Shown piece after piece: positions 34,701 through 64,000 of a stretch of 64,000 nucleotides of DNA; positions within the stretch are counted from its first letter, which is position 1, and each line of letters opens with the position of its first letter. Source of the stretch: Alligator mississippiensis (taxonomy: Eukaryota > Chordata > Crocodylia > Alligatoridae); NCBI RefSeq assembly GCF_030867095.1, contig NC_081828.1:217155978-217219977 (forward strand), read 5' to 3'. Position numbers and translations under genes: made by a program. Under the pieces are notes generated by a model that made no database searches, was not told where the DNA came from, and worked only from the letters and a program-made list of their open reading frames with translations.

Positions 34701-34799
34701 CCGTGGTACGAGTTCCAGAAGCAGAAATCAGACACACAGAAGATCGCCTACATCAAGGGCAAGATGAGTAAAGCCATAGCCAAAGAGATGGCTAAGTAA
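16799..34799 (+). CDS. TBRG4: TBRG4 (FASTKD4), mitochondrial FAST-kinase-domain RNA-binding protein
   Basis: Coding exons (phase checked by eye): 16,865-17,278; 20,474-20,791; 23,249-23,420; 24,318-24,475; 25,207-25,317; 27,309-27,459; 29,061-29,309; 30,195-30,306; 31,562-31,676; 34,698-34,799. Exon 2 starts at 16,799 with 66 bases of 5' UTR. The product is 633 residues (human about 631). The first 57 residues have no acidic residue and many arginines, as in a mitochondrial presequence. Family landmarks are 'RWTEIEDVSTIVT' (about 210-222), 'LPLLRALSYYL' (about 270), 'LVDLVWSLCVLQQ' (about 410), 'HINATALLE' (about 460) and 'KDFVAPHL' (about 545). A C-terminal RAP domain ('MAFLSWEF' to 'KIAYIKGKMSKAIAKEMAK') ends the protein. 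Family knowledge: FASTKD4 binds and stabilises a subset of mitochondrial mRNAs in the matrix. All introns are GT-AG except the one after 27,459, which is GC-AG. The introns host SNORA5-type RNAs. Confidence 0.95.
17948..18289. mobile_element. Non-autonomous hAT transposon with perfect 8 bp target duplication
   Basis: The element starts 'cagtagttctcaaccttt' and ends 'caggttgaaaaacactg', terminal inverted repeats of the hAT/Charlie type. It is flanked on both sides by the identical 8-mer acctagag (17,940-17,947 and 18,290-18,297), the target-site length of hAT elements. The length is 342 bp with a GC-rich interior and no transposase frame. It lies in TBRG4 intron 2. Confidence 0.9.
18671..18807 (+). 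ncRNA. SNORA5: SNORA5-family H/ACA snoRNA, copy 1
   Basis: Hairpin one is closed by gcagcc / ggctgc with an upper stem cagtac / gtactg and an internal loop between them. The hinge has an H box acagca (fits AnAnnA). Hairpin two is closed by ctgtag / ctacag, followed directly by ACA and three final bases (18,802-18,807). The sequence matches what I recall of human SNORA5A-C ('tgtcaaattcagtac', 'cccagttggctgccaca', 'tcatgggcccc'), which also sit in TBRG4 introns. It lies in the intron between coding exons 1 and 2, in host orientation, as expected for processing from a debranched intron. All signals look intact. Confidence 0.9.
19925..20150. repeat. GC-rich block in TBRG4 intron 2, unassigned
   Basis: About 220 bases with strikingly higher GC than the flanking intron, open in several frames on both strands but without any recognised protein. 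The sharp edges suggest an inserted non-autonomous element. I found no clear terminal repeats. Confidence 0.35.
21315..21453. mobile_element. Short hAT element A (139 bp) in TBRG4 intron 3
   Basis: The ends 'cagtggttttcaacctgtgg' and 'ggctaaaaaccactg' are hAT-type inverted repeats. Flanks are ttctggag (21,307-21,314) and ttatagag (21,454-21,461), a target duplication that matches at 6 of 8 bases. It abuts element B without a gap beyond the shared 8-mer. Confidence 0.75.
21462..21705. mobile_element. Short hAT element B (244 bp) next to element A
   Basis: It starts 'caattgttcttagatttgtgg' in part and ends 'ccgtggttgagaactgttg', which are imperfect inverted repeats. Flanks are ttatagag (21,454-21,461, shared with element A) and ctctagag (21,706-21,713), matching at 6 of 8. 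The interior word 'gcaccctgtggcaccctta' has a relative near 47,145, so it is a dispersed family. Confidence 0.65.
21807..21946 (+). ncRNA. SNORA5: SNORA5-family H/ACA snoRNA, copy 2
   Basis: Hairpin one is closed by gcagct / agctgc with upper stem cggtacc / ggtaccg, a compensated version of copy 1. The H box is acagaa. Hairpin two is closed by ctgtag / ctacag, followed by ACA and ttg (21,941-21,946). It sits in the intron between coding exons 2 and 3, plus strand. The paired changes in the upper stem relative to copy 1 support selection on structure rather than simple decay. Confidence 0.88.
23249..24317 (+). other. TBRG4: TBRG4 coding exon 3 and its downstream intron
   Basis: The exon 23,249-23,420 (172 bp, ends in phase 1) encodes 'ALQLAESF' to 'VDLLFACG', matching the human 'CLELVEHF...LLDVAYAYG' segment. 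The donor is g|gtgagt. The intron to 24,317 is short (897 bp) and holds the divergent SNORA5-like copy 3. Confidence 0.85.
23961..24086 (+). ncRNA. SNORA5-like sequence, degenerate copy 3
   Basis: It aligns with the other copies over 'cttgtcaa(g)ttcag', 'gtggtggggctg', 'ggctgcca' and 'tgtagctcatgggcc'. A possible H box aaaaga remains. The second hairpin lacks the strong closing pair, and the ACA tail is not in its usual place after the stem (the 3' end reads 'aacaagacagtg'). It may be a pseudogene or a structure that has drifted. It lies in the intron between coding exons 3 and 4, in host orientation. Confidence 0.6.
24318..27308 (+). other. TBRG4: TBRG4 coding exons 4-5 and following introns
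   Basis: Exon 24,318-24,475 encodes 'MLNFSHSRLLEKL' to 'WFSLPLFDATTQ'; exon 25,207-25,317 encodes 'YILTNADQF' to 'FYNL'. The introns 24,476-25,206 and 25,318-27,308 show no recognisable SNORA5 copy. An MIR-like fragment lies at about 24,960-25,015. The rest of the 2 kb intron is unassigned. Confidence 0.75.
28269..28404 (+). ncRNA. SNORA5: SNORA5-family H/ACA snoRNA, copy 4
   Basis: Hairpin one is closed by cagcc / ggctg with upper stem cagtgc / gcgctg (one G-U). The H box is acagca. Hairpin two closes with tgcag / ctgcg, and ACA plus tgc ends the RNA at 28,404. It lies in the GC-AG intron between coding exons 6 and 7, plus strand. All box elements are present; the 3' stem is slightly weaker than in copies 1, 2 and 5. 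Confidence 0.82.
29839..29973 (+). ncRNA. SNORA5: SNORA5-family H/ACA snoRNA, copy 5
   Basis: Hairpin one is closed by gcagcc / ggctgc with upper stem cagtg / cactg. The H box is acacca. Hairpin two is closed by tgcagc / gctgca, followed by g, then ACA and cct (29,968-29,973). It sits in the 885 bp intron between coding exons 7 and 8, plus strand. All signals look intact. Confidence 0.88.
30459..30787. mobile_element. Fold-back MITE-like element (329 bp) in TBRG4 intron
   Basis: The ends gctctgggcactt (30,459) and aagtgcccagagc (30,775-30,787) are perfect inverted repeats of 13 bases. Toward the centre, 'ctgagaaaatggc' and 'gctttgaactaaa' on the left are mirrored by 'tttagttcaaagc' and 'gccattttctcag' on the right, giving a long hairpin. 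No coding frame is present. It is probably a non-autonomous DNA transposon; a target-site duplication was not clear, so the superfamily is left open. Confidence 0.75.
33939..34073 (+). ncRNA. SNORA5-like sequence, degenerate copy 6
   Basis: It aligns to the family over 'gcagccgtgtca', 'cccactgccatggc', 'cctgtagca' and 'cgggccccac'. A strong upper stem ggggctcc / ggagccct is kept, and the second hairpin closes with ctgtag / ctgcag. However, the H-box position reads atggca/aaaacc instead of AnAnnA, and the final box reads ACG instead of ACA. Both boxes needed for assembly with dyskerin are therefore off-consensus. Probably a pseudogene or a recently disabled copy. It lies in the last TBRG4 intron. 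Confidence 0.6.
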
Positions 34800-35155
34800 C
34801 CCCAGTCCGGCTGAGGTGGGATGAGAGGAGGCTGCTGCGTGACCCGCTGCTGCCGTATAGAAACATTTACCGGAATAAAGCACTATTGTACAATCCAGCT
34901 GGCATGGCACGCAGCTGCGTTCACCAGCCCAGGTTGTGCGCGCAGCATGGTGTGCTTGCCCTCCTTGCTCGGAGCGGACAGCTGTGCGTGCTGCCTGCTG
35001 TTATTTGGGGCTGGGGGCAGGAGTTGGAAGAGCCACTGGGTGACCCCTTCCCCTGTACAGTGCCCCAAAGGGGTCCCGGGGCTGCCGGGGAAGCTGTGTT
35101 TGTGGACCCTCTGCTGGGGTTAATGACTAAATAAAGTCTTCCTACATCTGTCCTG
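34800..35155 (+). terminator. TBRG4: TBRG4 3' UTR with two poly(A) signals
   Basis: The stop TAA ends at 34,799. AATAAA occurs at 34,874-34,879, giving a very short 3' UTR of about 95 bases, and again at 35,130-35,135, which would give about 350 bases. The second is followed by T- and GT-rich sequence ('cttcctacatctgtcctggtttg'). Use of either or both is plausible. Confidence 0.75.
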
Positions 35156-36865
35156 GTTTGAGCCCAGCACCAGAGCCGCTTGCACCGCAGGGGCACTTCA
35201 AGGCAACAGAGACAAGGGGAGCCTCTTGCCTGGGCTGGGGCTTGCTGGAAAGACAAGCCTACAAAGAGGCTCCTGGCCTATGCTGGCAGGCACTAATACC
35301 GTTCCAGCTGTCCTTGGAGCTGAGCCAGGACAAGCAGGCTCTGTCTGGGAAGTGGATGCAAAGCCCAAGGTGGGACTGGGACCAGCAGAGCTGGCAGCCT
35401 GGCTGTCTTGGTGCTGGGTGTGATTGTAAATAAGCAGTGGCTTGGGGGCTAGGGCTGGGATCCATGGGTGCAAGGCGACTGCAAGCCAGGAACTGCTGTC
35501 TCCTCCCGCTGGCACGACAGCCCCCGAGCCATTCGGGGCACGGCACTCTCCAGCCAGGCTGACACAATCGGCCGTGCTCCCTGGTGCCGGCGCGGCCCCG
35601 GGCTGGCGCTTTCCAGCAGACCATGCATCAGCACATCCTCAGCCGCCCCACCCCCACACCGGCTCCAGAGCCTCCCCCTGTCCCCGCTGTGTGCTGGCCG
35701 GCACGTGTGCAAGCCCGGGGTGCCCGCACCGGGTCAGGACAGCGCACAGCGAGGCCTCACCATGGGCTTGGCTAGGGGCCTGGTTTGAAACTAGGCCCTG
35801 GCAAAGCAGGGTGGCAGCAGCGGAGCTCAGATGAGCTGAGTGGCAGTCCTTATCCAAGGCTGGGCTGTCATGGGAGCCCCACTATAATCAGCAGCCCCTT
35901 TGCCCTTTGGGCATCACAGCCGTCCATGCCCTGCCCCTTGCTATGCCCTGGGAACAGGGCTGGGGCTGTGCCCAGTGTGTCTCTGCCACAGATCCCCTGG
36001 GTGGCCTTGGGCACAGCCCTTAGCCTGGTTCATGCCAGAGGGTCTCTGGAGAAGGGGGCTGGGTGCTGCCGTAATGCACTGCTTGCACGGTGTCCAGCCA
36101 AGTCAATGCCAGGCCCAAGCTGGTGCCCTGCACCAGGTCTCCCAGGCAGCGCGAGGGGCACCGGGTCACAAGTAGGTGTCCGGAGACCTCGGCCTCGGGG
36201 GTCCCAGTGGCACTGGCCTGAGCCAGGGGGCAGGCCTGGCACCGGAGACCTCGCAGGAAATGGGCAGCACGCTCCCCTGTGAGCCCCAGAGCCAGGTCCG
36301 GGCTCTGAAGCAGAGGGAAGCACCACCTGAGCCGTGCTGCCAGGCCCCACCCCGGCCTTGCCAACCCGTGCCTCAGTTTCCCCACATCCATACAGGGAGG
36401 CTGGGAGCCAGGCTGTCTCGGGGCAGGGGTCTGCGTTGTCTCCGGTTCTGTCCGTCTCAGCCCGGGGCAGGACGCGGTGACCAACCCCTGGGAAAACCGG
36501 CTGCCCCGTAACACGCGGGCTGCAGAGACTCGTGTTGCTGGCGTTGGCCTGGCTCTGCGTTTCCTGCTTCTCGCCTGCGTGGGGGGGCAGCAATCACCCC
36601 TGGCCCCGGCAGACAGTGCACCGACCCCTTCTGCCAGGCACCGCTGCAGAACCCGACACCCTTCCCCTGCGCGGCGCCCGATTCCCAGCCCGTCCCAGGA
36701 CTCCAGGAGCTGGGGCTTTACCAGCAGCCCCCACCCATGCCCGGCTCTCGCAGTGCCCTGGGGAGCGGGGCACGGGCACATGGCCGGGGCTTCCTCAGGG
36801 GTGGTGGGACCCCCCCCGCCTGTCTGCCAGGAGCACCAGCAGTTGAAAAGCTGTTGCCAGTGCCC
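35156..36865. other. TBRG4-NACAD intergenic, gene-free part
   Basis: GC-rich sequence open in many frames on both strands, none with a recognised domain. An MIR-like fragment ('gtgcctcagtttccccacatc') is at about 36,364-36,400. I see no exon-like signal pairs. Confidence 0.5.
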
Positions 36866-36869
36866 CCGT

Positions 36870-36953
36870 GAGCCAGGCCATGTGTGTGCACGTGCACACG
36901 CATGTGCATGTGTCTGTGTCCATGCATGTGTGTTTGGGTGTGTGTGCATGTGC

Positions 36954-36997
<44 letters not shown>

Positions 36998-37435
36998 ATG
37001 TTCCTGTGTGTCCATGTATTTGTGCATGCAGTATACTTGGGGGGGTGTGCATGTGCACTGTGTGTGTACACCTGTGTGTGCATGTGTGTGTGCCTATGCC
37101 ATGCCCATGCATGTGTGTATGTGTGTATGTGCCAGTGTGTGCGTGTGCACGCCTGTGTGTACACCTGTGTGTACTGTGTGTGCGTGCATGTCAGTAGCTG
37201 TGTGTGCATGTGTGTACATGCATGTGTGTCTGTGTGTGTGTGTGCATACCTGGGTGTATGTGTATGCGTGTGCACGCACCTGTGTGTGTCTACACCTGTG
37301 TGTCCATGCATATGTGCAATCCTTTGTGTGTCCATGCATGCATGTGCACTGTTGTGTGTGTTGTGTGTGTGCATGTGTATGTGTGCCTGCGTGTGCACAC
37401 ACCTGTGTGTGTGCATGTGTGTGCGTGCATGGCTG
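36870..37435. repeat. TG-rich simple-sequence block
   Basis: About 565 bases of alternating purine-pyrimidine sequence dominated by TG/CA with interspersed cats and cgs. It includes a pure run at about 36,957-36,986 that continues into a short CG run (cgcgcgcg). The alternating pattern has Z-DNA potential. Long frames rich in Cys/Val on one strand and His/Thr on the other are translations of the repeat, not genes. Confidence 0.9.
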
Positions 37436-37843
37436 GCTGTAGAGGCGGGACCCCCACGATGCCTCAGCTGCTCTGCCATTGGCTAGTTTGGATCCTGGGG
37501 GGGGGGGTTAACTCATTGTCATGGCAACCAATGGGGGGGACCAGTGGCGGGGAGCAGGTTGCTATGGTTCCCGGGTTGACACGGGAAGAGCCAACCCGCC
37601 TGGGTGACCCCCCCTTCCATCCGGCCATGAGCGCTGCAAGGGGGTCCTGCCCAGGCCCCTGGGGGCTGCGGGGGCCTCGCTGGGCCGCCCCCTCCCCTGG
37701 CAGGAGACTCTCCACCAGCAGTGCCAGGGCTAGGACTCGCTGCGGGGCCCAGGCCCGTCCCGTGTGCCCCCCCTGCGCCCCGGGCAGCACCAGGACCCCG
37801 AGCGCCTCCGTCCTGTCCTTGGCACCCATGGCAGCTTGGGCTG

Positions 37844-37900
37844 TGCTGAGTCACGCTCCCTCCAGCCATGAGTCAGCAGGATCAGGCCCGTGACTCAGCA
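37844..37900. promoter_or_regulatory. Cluster of three MARE/ARE elements
   Basis: TGCTGAGTCA at 37,844-37,853 (reverse of TGACTCAGCA), TGAGTCAGCA at 37,869-37,878 and TGACTCAGCA at 37,891-37,900 all fit TGA(C/G)TCAGCA, the core bound by small-Maf heterodimers with NRF2, NFE2 or BACH. All contain an AP-1 TGAGTCA core as well. Three full matches in 57 bases lie between TBRG4 and NACAD, 2.6 kb upstream of the NACAD start codon. It is a candidate enhancer by sequence only. Confidence 0.55.
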
Positions 37901-37904
37901 GTGG

Positions 37905-38945
37905 GGGGGGCAGTCCAGCCGGCCCCACGACCGCAGTCCAGAGGTCCGTCGCCCGGCTCCAGCGGGGTCCGTCGCCAGGCTCCAGCAGGCCCCAGGTCCG
38001 CGCAGGCGCGGGAGCGGGGCATACAAGGGGCTCCCACGTGGGGGCCCCCCAGCGCCAGGCCTCCCCGCATGGGGGTGAAACCCCACCCCAGACTGGGGCG
38101 GCGGGACCCCCCTGCCCGCAGGGGACCCGGGATGGAGACCGAGCAAGCGCTAGCGTCCCCAAGGAGCTGATGGACACACTCGGCCCCTCCCTGGCTTGGT
38201 TGGGGGGGGCACATACCCCTGGCACATACTTTTTGGAGCTATTTTTGCCCCGGGGCTGCACTGCAGAGCCCGAGGGACGATGCCCGCGGGGACCCGGGGC
38301 AGGAAGCCAAGCCCGGGCGCGCGGCTGATGCAAAGATGACTGCGCAGGTGAAAGAGGCACCTAGGGTCCACGGGGCCCGCCGGGGTGGGGGCCACAGCAA
38401 GCCTCGGGGGCTCCTGGGATCCCTACATATCCCGTGGGGCTGCATGGAGCAGCAGAAGACCAGGCGTTTGGGGTCAGGCTTGCCCAGACGGGGTCAGAAG
38501 CAGGGGGCAGGACTGCGCTTAATTGCTGGGGTCTCCTGGGCGTTGATCAGATTGGTATGGAGGGGCTTGCCGTCCTCCGCAGCGAGGACACGGCCTCTGC
38601 CTGGGAGCTCGGGGTTGGTCCCAACGCGGCGTGGGGCCAGGCCCCTCGCTCGGGGTGAGCTCGACCAGGCCTGGCTGGGACGGGGACTCGCTGGAGCCAT
38701 GCACCACCCGGGCACGGGCTTCCACCCCACCACGGTGCCCGTGGGGTACTGGAACGGGTGCCCTGAAGAGAGCCGGCTGCGCCGCGCTCGCCTGGTCATC
38801 TTCGTGCTTGCTCCCTTGGGGCGGGGTAGGATGGGCTCTGGGAGAGGTCCCCAAAATCTCACCCTACTCCTGGAGACTGCCCATGCCTGTGCCATCCACC
38901 CCCATCACCGCTTCAGCCTTCCCCCACCCCATTTAATGATCCCAG
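37905..38945. other. GC-rich intergenic stretch
   Basis: High GC, CpG-containing sequence upstream of NACAD with overlapping frames on both strands. No protein family, repeat unit or exon signal was recognised. It may form part of the distal NACAD promoter region. Confidence 0.4.
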
Positions 38946-39149
38946 GGGGGTGACTGTCCTGGGGAAACTGAGGCACACAGGACTCCACCTTGCCCTGCAG
39001 CTGAGTAGCCGAGGTGGGGACTTAGGTGTCCTGTACGGAGCTGATGCTGCTGTCCACTGGCTCAGGTCCGGTAGCCCGAACCCAGGAGGGGACGGCTGGG
39101 GTAGGGTCAGGGCCTGGGAGCTCTGCAGGGGGGGTGGGGCCTGTGGGGG

Positions 39150-39955
39150 TTGCGGGGTGCCCCGTGGAGCTGGGTGCACAGCTTTGTGTGGTGAGGTTGT
39201 GGGGTGCCCCATGGAGCTGGGTGCATGGCTTTGCAGGGTGGAGTTGGGTGCACTGCTTTGCGGGGGGGGGGTTGCAGGGTGCCCCATGGAGCTGGGTGCA
39301 CGGCTTTGTGCAGTGAGGTTGTAGGGTGCCCCACAGAGCTGGGTGCACTGCTTTGCAGGGGGGGTTGCAGGGTGCCCCATGGAGCTGGGTGCACGGCTTT
39401 GCAGGGTGGGGTTTGCAGGGCGCCCCATGGAGCTGGGTGCACGGCTTTGTGCAGTGAGGTTGCAGGGTGCCCCATGGAGCTGGGTGCACGGTTTTGCAGG
39501 GTGGGATTGCGGGGTGCCCCATGGAGCTAGGTGCATGGCTTTGCAGTGTGGGGTTTGTGGGGTGCCCCATGGAGCTGGGTGCACGGCTTTGTGCAGTGAG
39601 GTTGTAGGGTGCCCCATGGAGCTGGGTGCACGGCTTTGCAGGGTGGGGTTGCAGGGTGCCCCATGGAGCTGGGTGCACAGCTTTGTGCGGTGAGGTTGCG
39701 GGGTGCCCCATGGAGCTGGGTGCACAGTTTTGCAGGGTGGGACTGCGGGGTGCCCCATGGAGCTGGGTGCACGGCTTTGCAGGGTGGGGTTTGCAGGGCG
39801 CCCCATGGAGCTGGGTGCACGGCTTTGTGGGGTGAGGTTGTAGGGCACCCCGTGGAGCTGGGTGCACAGCTTTGCAGGGTGGGGTTGCGGGGTGCCCCAT
39901 GGAGCTGGGTGCACGGCTTTGCAGGGTACCCCGTGGAGCTGGGTGCATAGCTCGG
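39150..39955. repeat. Minisatellite, about 17 units of 44-48 bp
   Basis: The word 'gagctgggtgca' recurs about every 47 bases from 39,167 to 39,946, inside a unit of the form 'ggtgccccatggagctgggt' + 'gcacggctttgcagggtgg' + 'ggttgc(a/g)'. Some units vary at 'tttgcagggtgg' against 'tttgtgcagtgagg'. The unit has no stop codon in any minus-strand frame, which explains minus-strand open frames of 457 and 391 codons. It lies 0.5 kb upstream of NACAD exon 1. Copy number is likely to vary between individuals. Confidence 0.95.
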
Positions 39956-40139
39956 AGCATCCAGCGATGCCCAGCCTGGCCCAGCCGTTGCTGCCCTGGC
40001 CCGGGCGATGCTGCAATGCCACCTGCACCCCAAGGCCTGACGCTGGGCCCTCGCGGGGGGCAGGATCGGGGCCAGCGTGACTCAGGGGTGCCAGCGGCTG
40101 ATGCAACGGCCCTGGAGGGAGGCCGCGGCGGTGCTCGCT

Positions 40140-40478
40140 GCTCTGCTGTGTGGCTGGCTCTCTGCTCCCCCTCCCCTCGCTGCAGTGCCTGGCACACACC
40201 CTGCTTTTCTCTGCTGAGACAGAGCGAGCGAGAGAAGGGGGGGGAAAAATCCTGCTGACATCATCCAGCATGACAGGGCTCTTCAAGCAGCAGCCGCTCC
40301 AGTCCCCCCCTCCGCAGCTCCCCTAATGCACTGGCTCCGGCGCAGCCTCCATCCGCAGCTCGCAGCCTGCCGTGGGGCTGGGAGGCGGGGAGCCCATTCG
40401 GGGGGTTGCATCCGTGCCTCCGATGAGCCCCTCGCCGACACACTAGCTCTCCGGCCTCGACGCACCGGATGACAGATC
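40140..40478 (+). promoter_or_regulatory. NACAD: NACAD promoter and 5' UTR region
   Basis: A GC-rich segment directly upstream of the start codon with pyrimidine tracts ('tctctgctccccctcccct'), a CRE-like TGACATCA at 40,256-40,263, and no clear TATA box. The ATG at 40,479 is chosen because it opens 'MPGEAAKAE', the shared N-terminus of NACA and NACAD. The transcription start is not visible. Confidence 0.5.
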
Positions 40479-63227
<22,749 letters not shown>

Positions 63228-63380
63228 CGGCGGTGGCGCCGCGCCCTGTATAGCTGCACAGTTCCTCCTCCTCGTCCTCCGCGAGCCGCCCCCGCTGCTC
63301 CAGAGCCGCACGCGCTGCCCGGTCCGGTCCGGCCGCCTCTGCCCTGCTGCTCAATAAACGGCCTCGTGTATCACTCCAAC
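63228..63380 (+). terminator. NACAD: NACAD 3' UTR and poly(A) signal
   Basis: The stop codon TAG is 63,225-63,227. AATAAA lies at 63,353-63,358, about 130 bases later, followed by 'cgtgtatcactcc' as a possible cleavage zone. The 3' UTR is short and C-rich. Confidence 0.85.
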
Positions 63381-64000
63381 GCACATCGCCTCCTGCTCTC
63401 TGCGCGCCGTGGGGAGCCGGGCTGGGAGCAGCAGGAGCTTCCTCCTGTACTGGCAGGGACTTGCCTTGCTCCAGGGGCTTTGGCTGGGTTGAACCCCAGT
63501 GCTGCAGCAAGGCCAGAGCTGTGGGTTGGCAGAAGCCCCCTCTCACCTAGGGAAGGATGGGACCCATTGCTGCCTGGTGCTCGGGGCAGGGCTGGTGTGC
63601 GACCCATGGAGGGGGTTGTTGGCCCATGGTTGCTTGTGCCCCCCTTGCTCCCTGCCACGTGCTGAGCACTGCTTCCACCCAGGCTGGCCAGCTCCAGCTC
63701 TGAGCTGCACAAACAACCTCTGGCAATTCGGGGAGGGCAGGGACGGTGCTGATGTGGCTCCCAGGTGGTGCTGAGCCCACAGCGGGGTGCCGGAGCCTAC
63801 TGCAGGCAACACCGCACTGATCCCTGTAGCAGCTGGTCTGGGCTAGTCCCTCGCTGCAAGCATTGAAGCTGCAAGAAGCACAGGCCTGGCTGTGCCCTGC
63901 GTCCCAGTGCAATGAGCTGGGGGCACTCTGGGCACTTGCTCAGCACCATCTTCATCTCGGGTGCTGCTCAGGCCCTGCTGGAGCTCGCCCCCGGGCGGAT
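63381..64000. other. Downstream flank, nothing recognised
   Basis: GC-rich sequence without a recognised exon on either strand. By human synteny CCM2 would be the next gene on this side, but I see none of its coding sequence here. Confidence 0.4.

Noticed and set aside
36477-37486. Long Cys/Val-rich (plus) and His/Thr-rich (minus) open frames
   Set aside because: They arise from the TG/CA simple-sequence block and have no start or splice context.
38913-40286. Minus-strand open frames of 457 and 391 codons upstream of NACAD
   Set aside because: They are translations of the 47-48 bp minisatellite, whose unit lacks stops in all minus frames; the same residues appear in shifted frames.

Overview
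The window is vertebrate nuclear DNA, most likely from a crocodilian (alligator-type). This rests on the dense CR1 LINEs whose 3' ends carry the 'wrapped' 3' UTR I associate with crocodilian genomes, on hAT and PIF/Harbinger DNA transposons, on MIR-like CORE-SINE scraps, and on two recognisable protein-coding genes with vertebrate intron-exon structure. No prokaryotic, viral or organelle features were seen.

Layout. 1-16,000 is a gene-free, repeat-rich flank: at least five CR1 copies in both orientations (one nested in another), a decayed Harbinger transposase, fold-back and tandem repeats, and CA/TG microsatellites. 16,040-34,880 (+) is TBRG4 (FASTKD4), a mitochondrial RNA-binding protein of the FAST-kinase family: one non-coding exon with a GABP/ETS-type CpG promoter and ten coding exons giving 633 residues. 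Its introns carry six copies of an H/ACA snoRNA of the SNORA5 family (four that look functional, two degenerate). 34,880-40,200 is intergenic and holds a cluster of three identical Maf/NRF2-type elements, a TG-rich block and a 47-48 bp minisatellite of about 17 units. 40,479-63,227 (+) is NACAD (NAC-alpha domain containing): a short first exon, a 12.9 kb first intron, one giant 6,039 bp exon encoding an acidic low-complexity protein, then seven small exons that encode the NAC-alpha and UBA domains. Polyadenylation is near 63,375 and the last 600 bp are unassigned.

The TBRG4-NACAD order, in the same orientation, is the same as on human chromosome 7p13 (where SNORA5A/B/C lie in TBRG4 introns), so this is conserved synteny. 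TBRG4 acts in mitochondrial mRNA stability; its introns at the same time supply guide RNAs for pseudouridylation. NACAD is a giant paralogue of NACA, the ribosome-associated nascent-chain chaperone subunit.

Most noteworthy: the expanded intronic SNORA5 set; a perfectly phased candidate extra NACAD exon at 46,701-46,751 that could also serve as an alternative first exon; a GC-AG intron in TBRG4; the triple MARE cluster between the genes; and two hAT elements that share a target site. I did not find a convincing new protein-based system. All exon boundaries were read by eye from splice signals and family alignment from memory, with reading phase checked across each junction.
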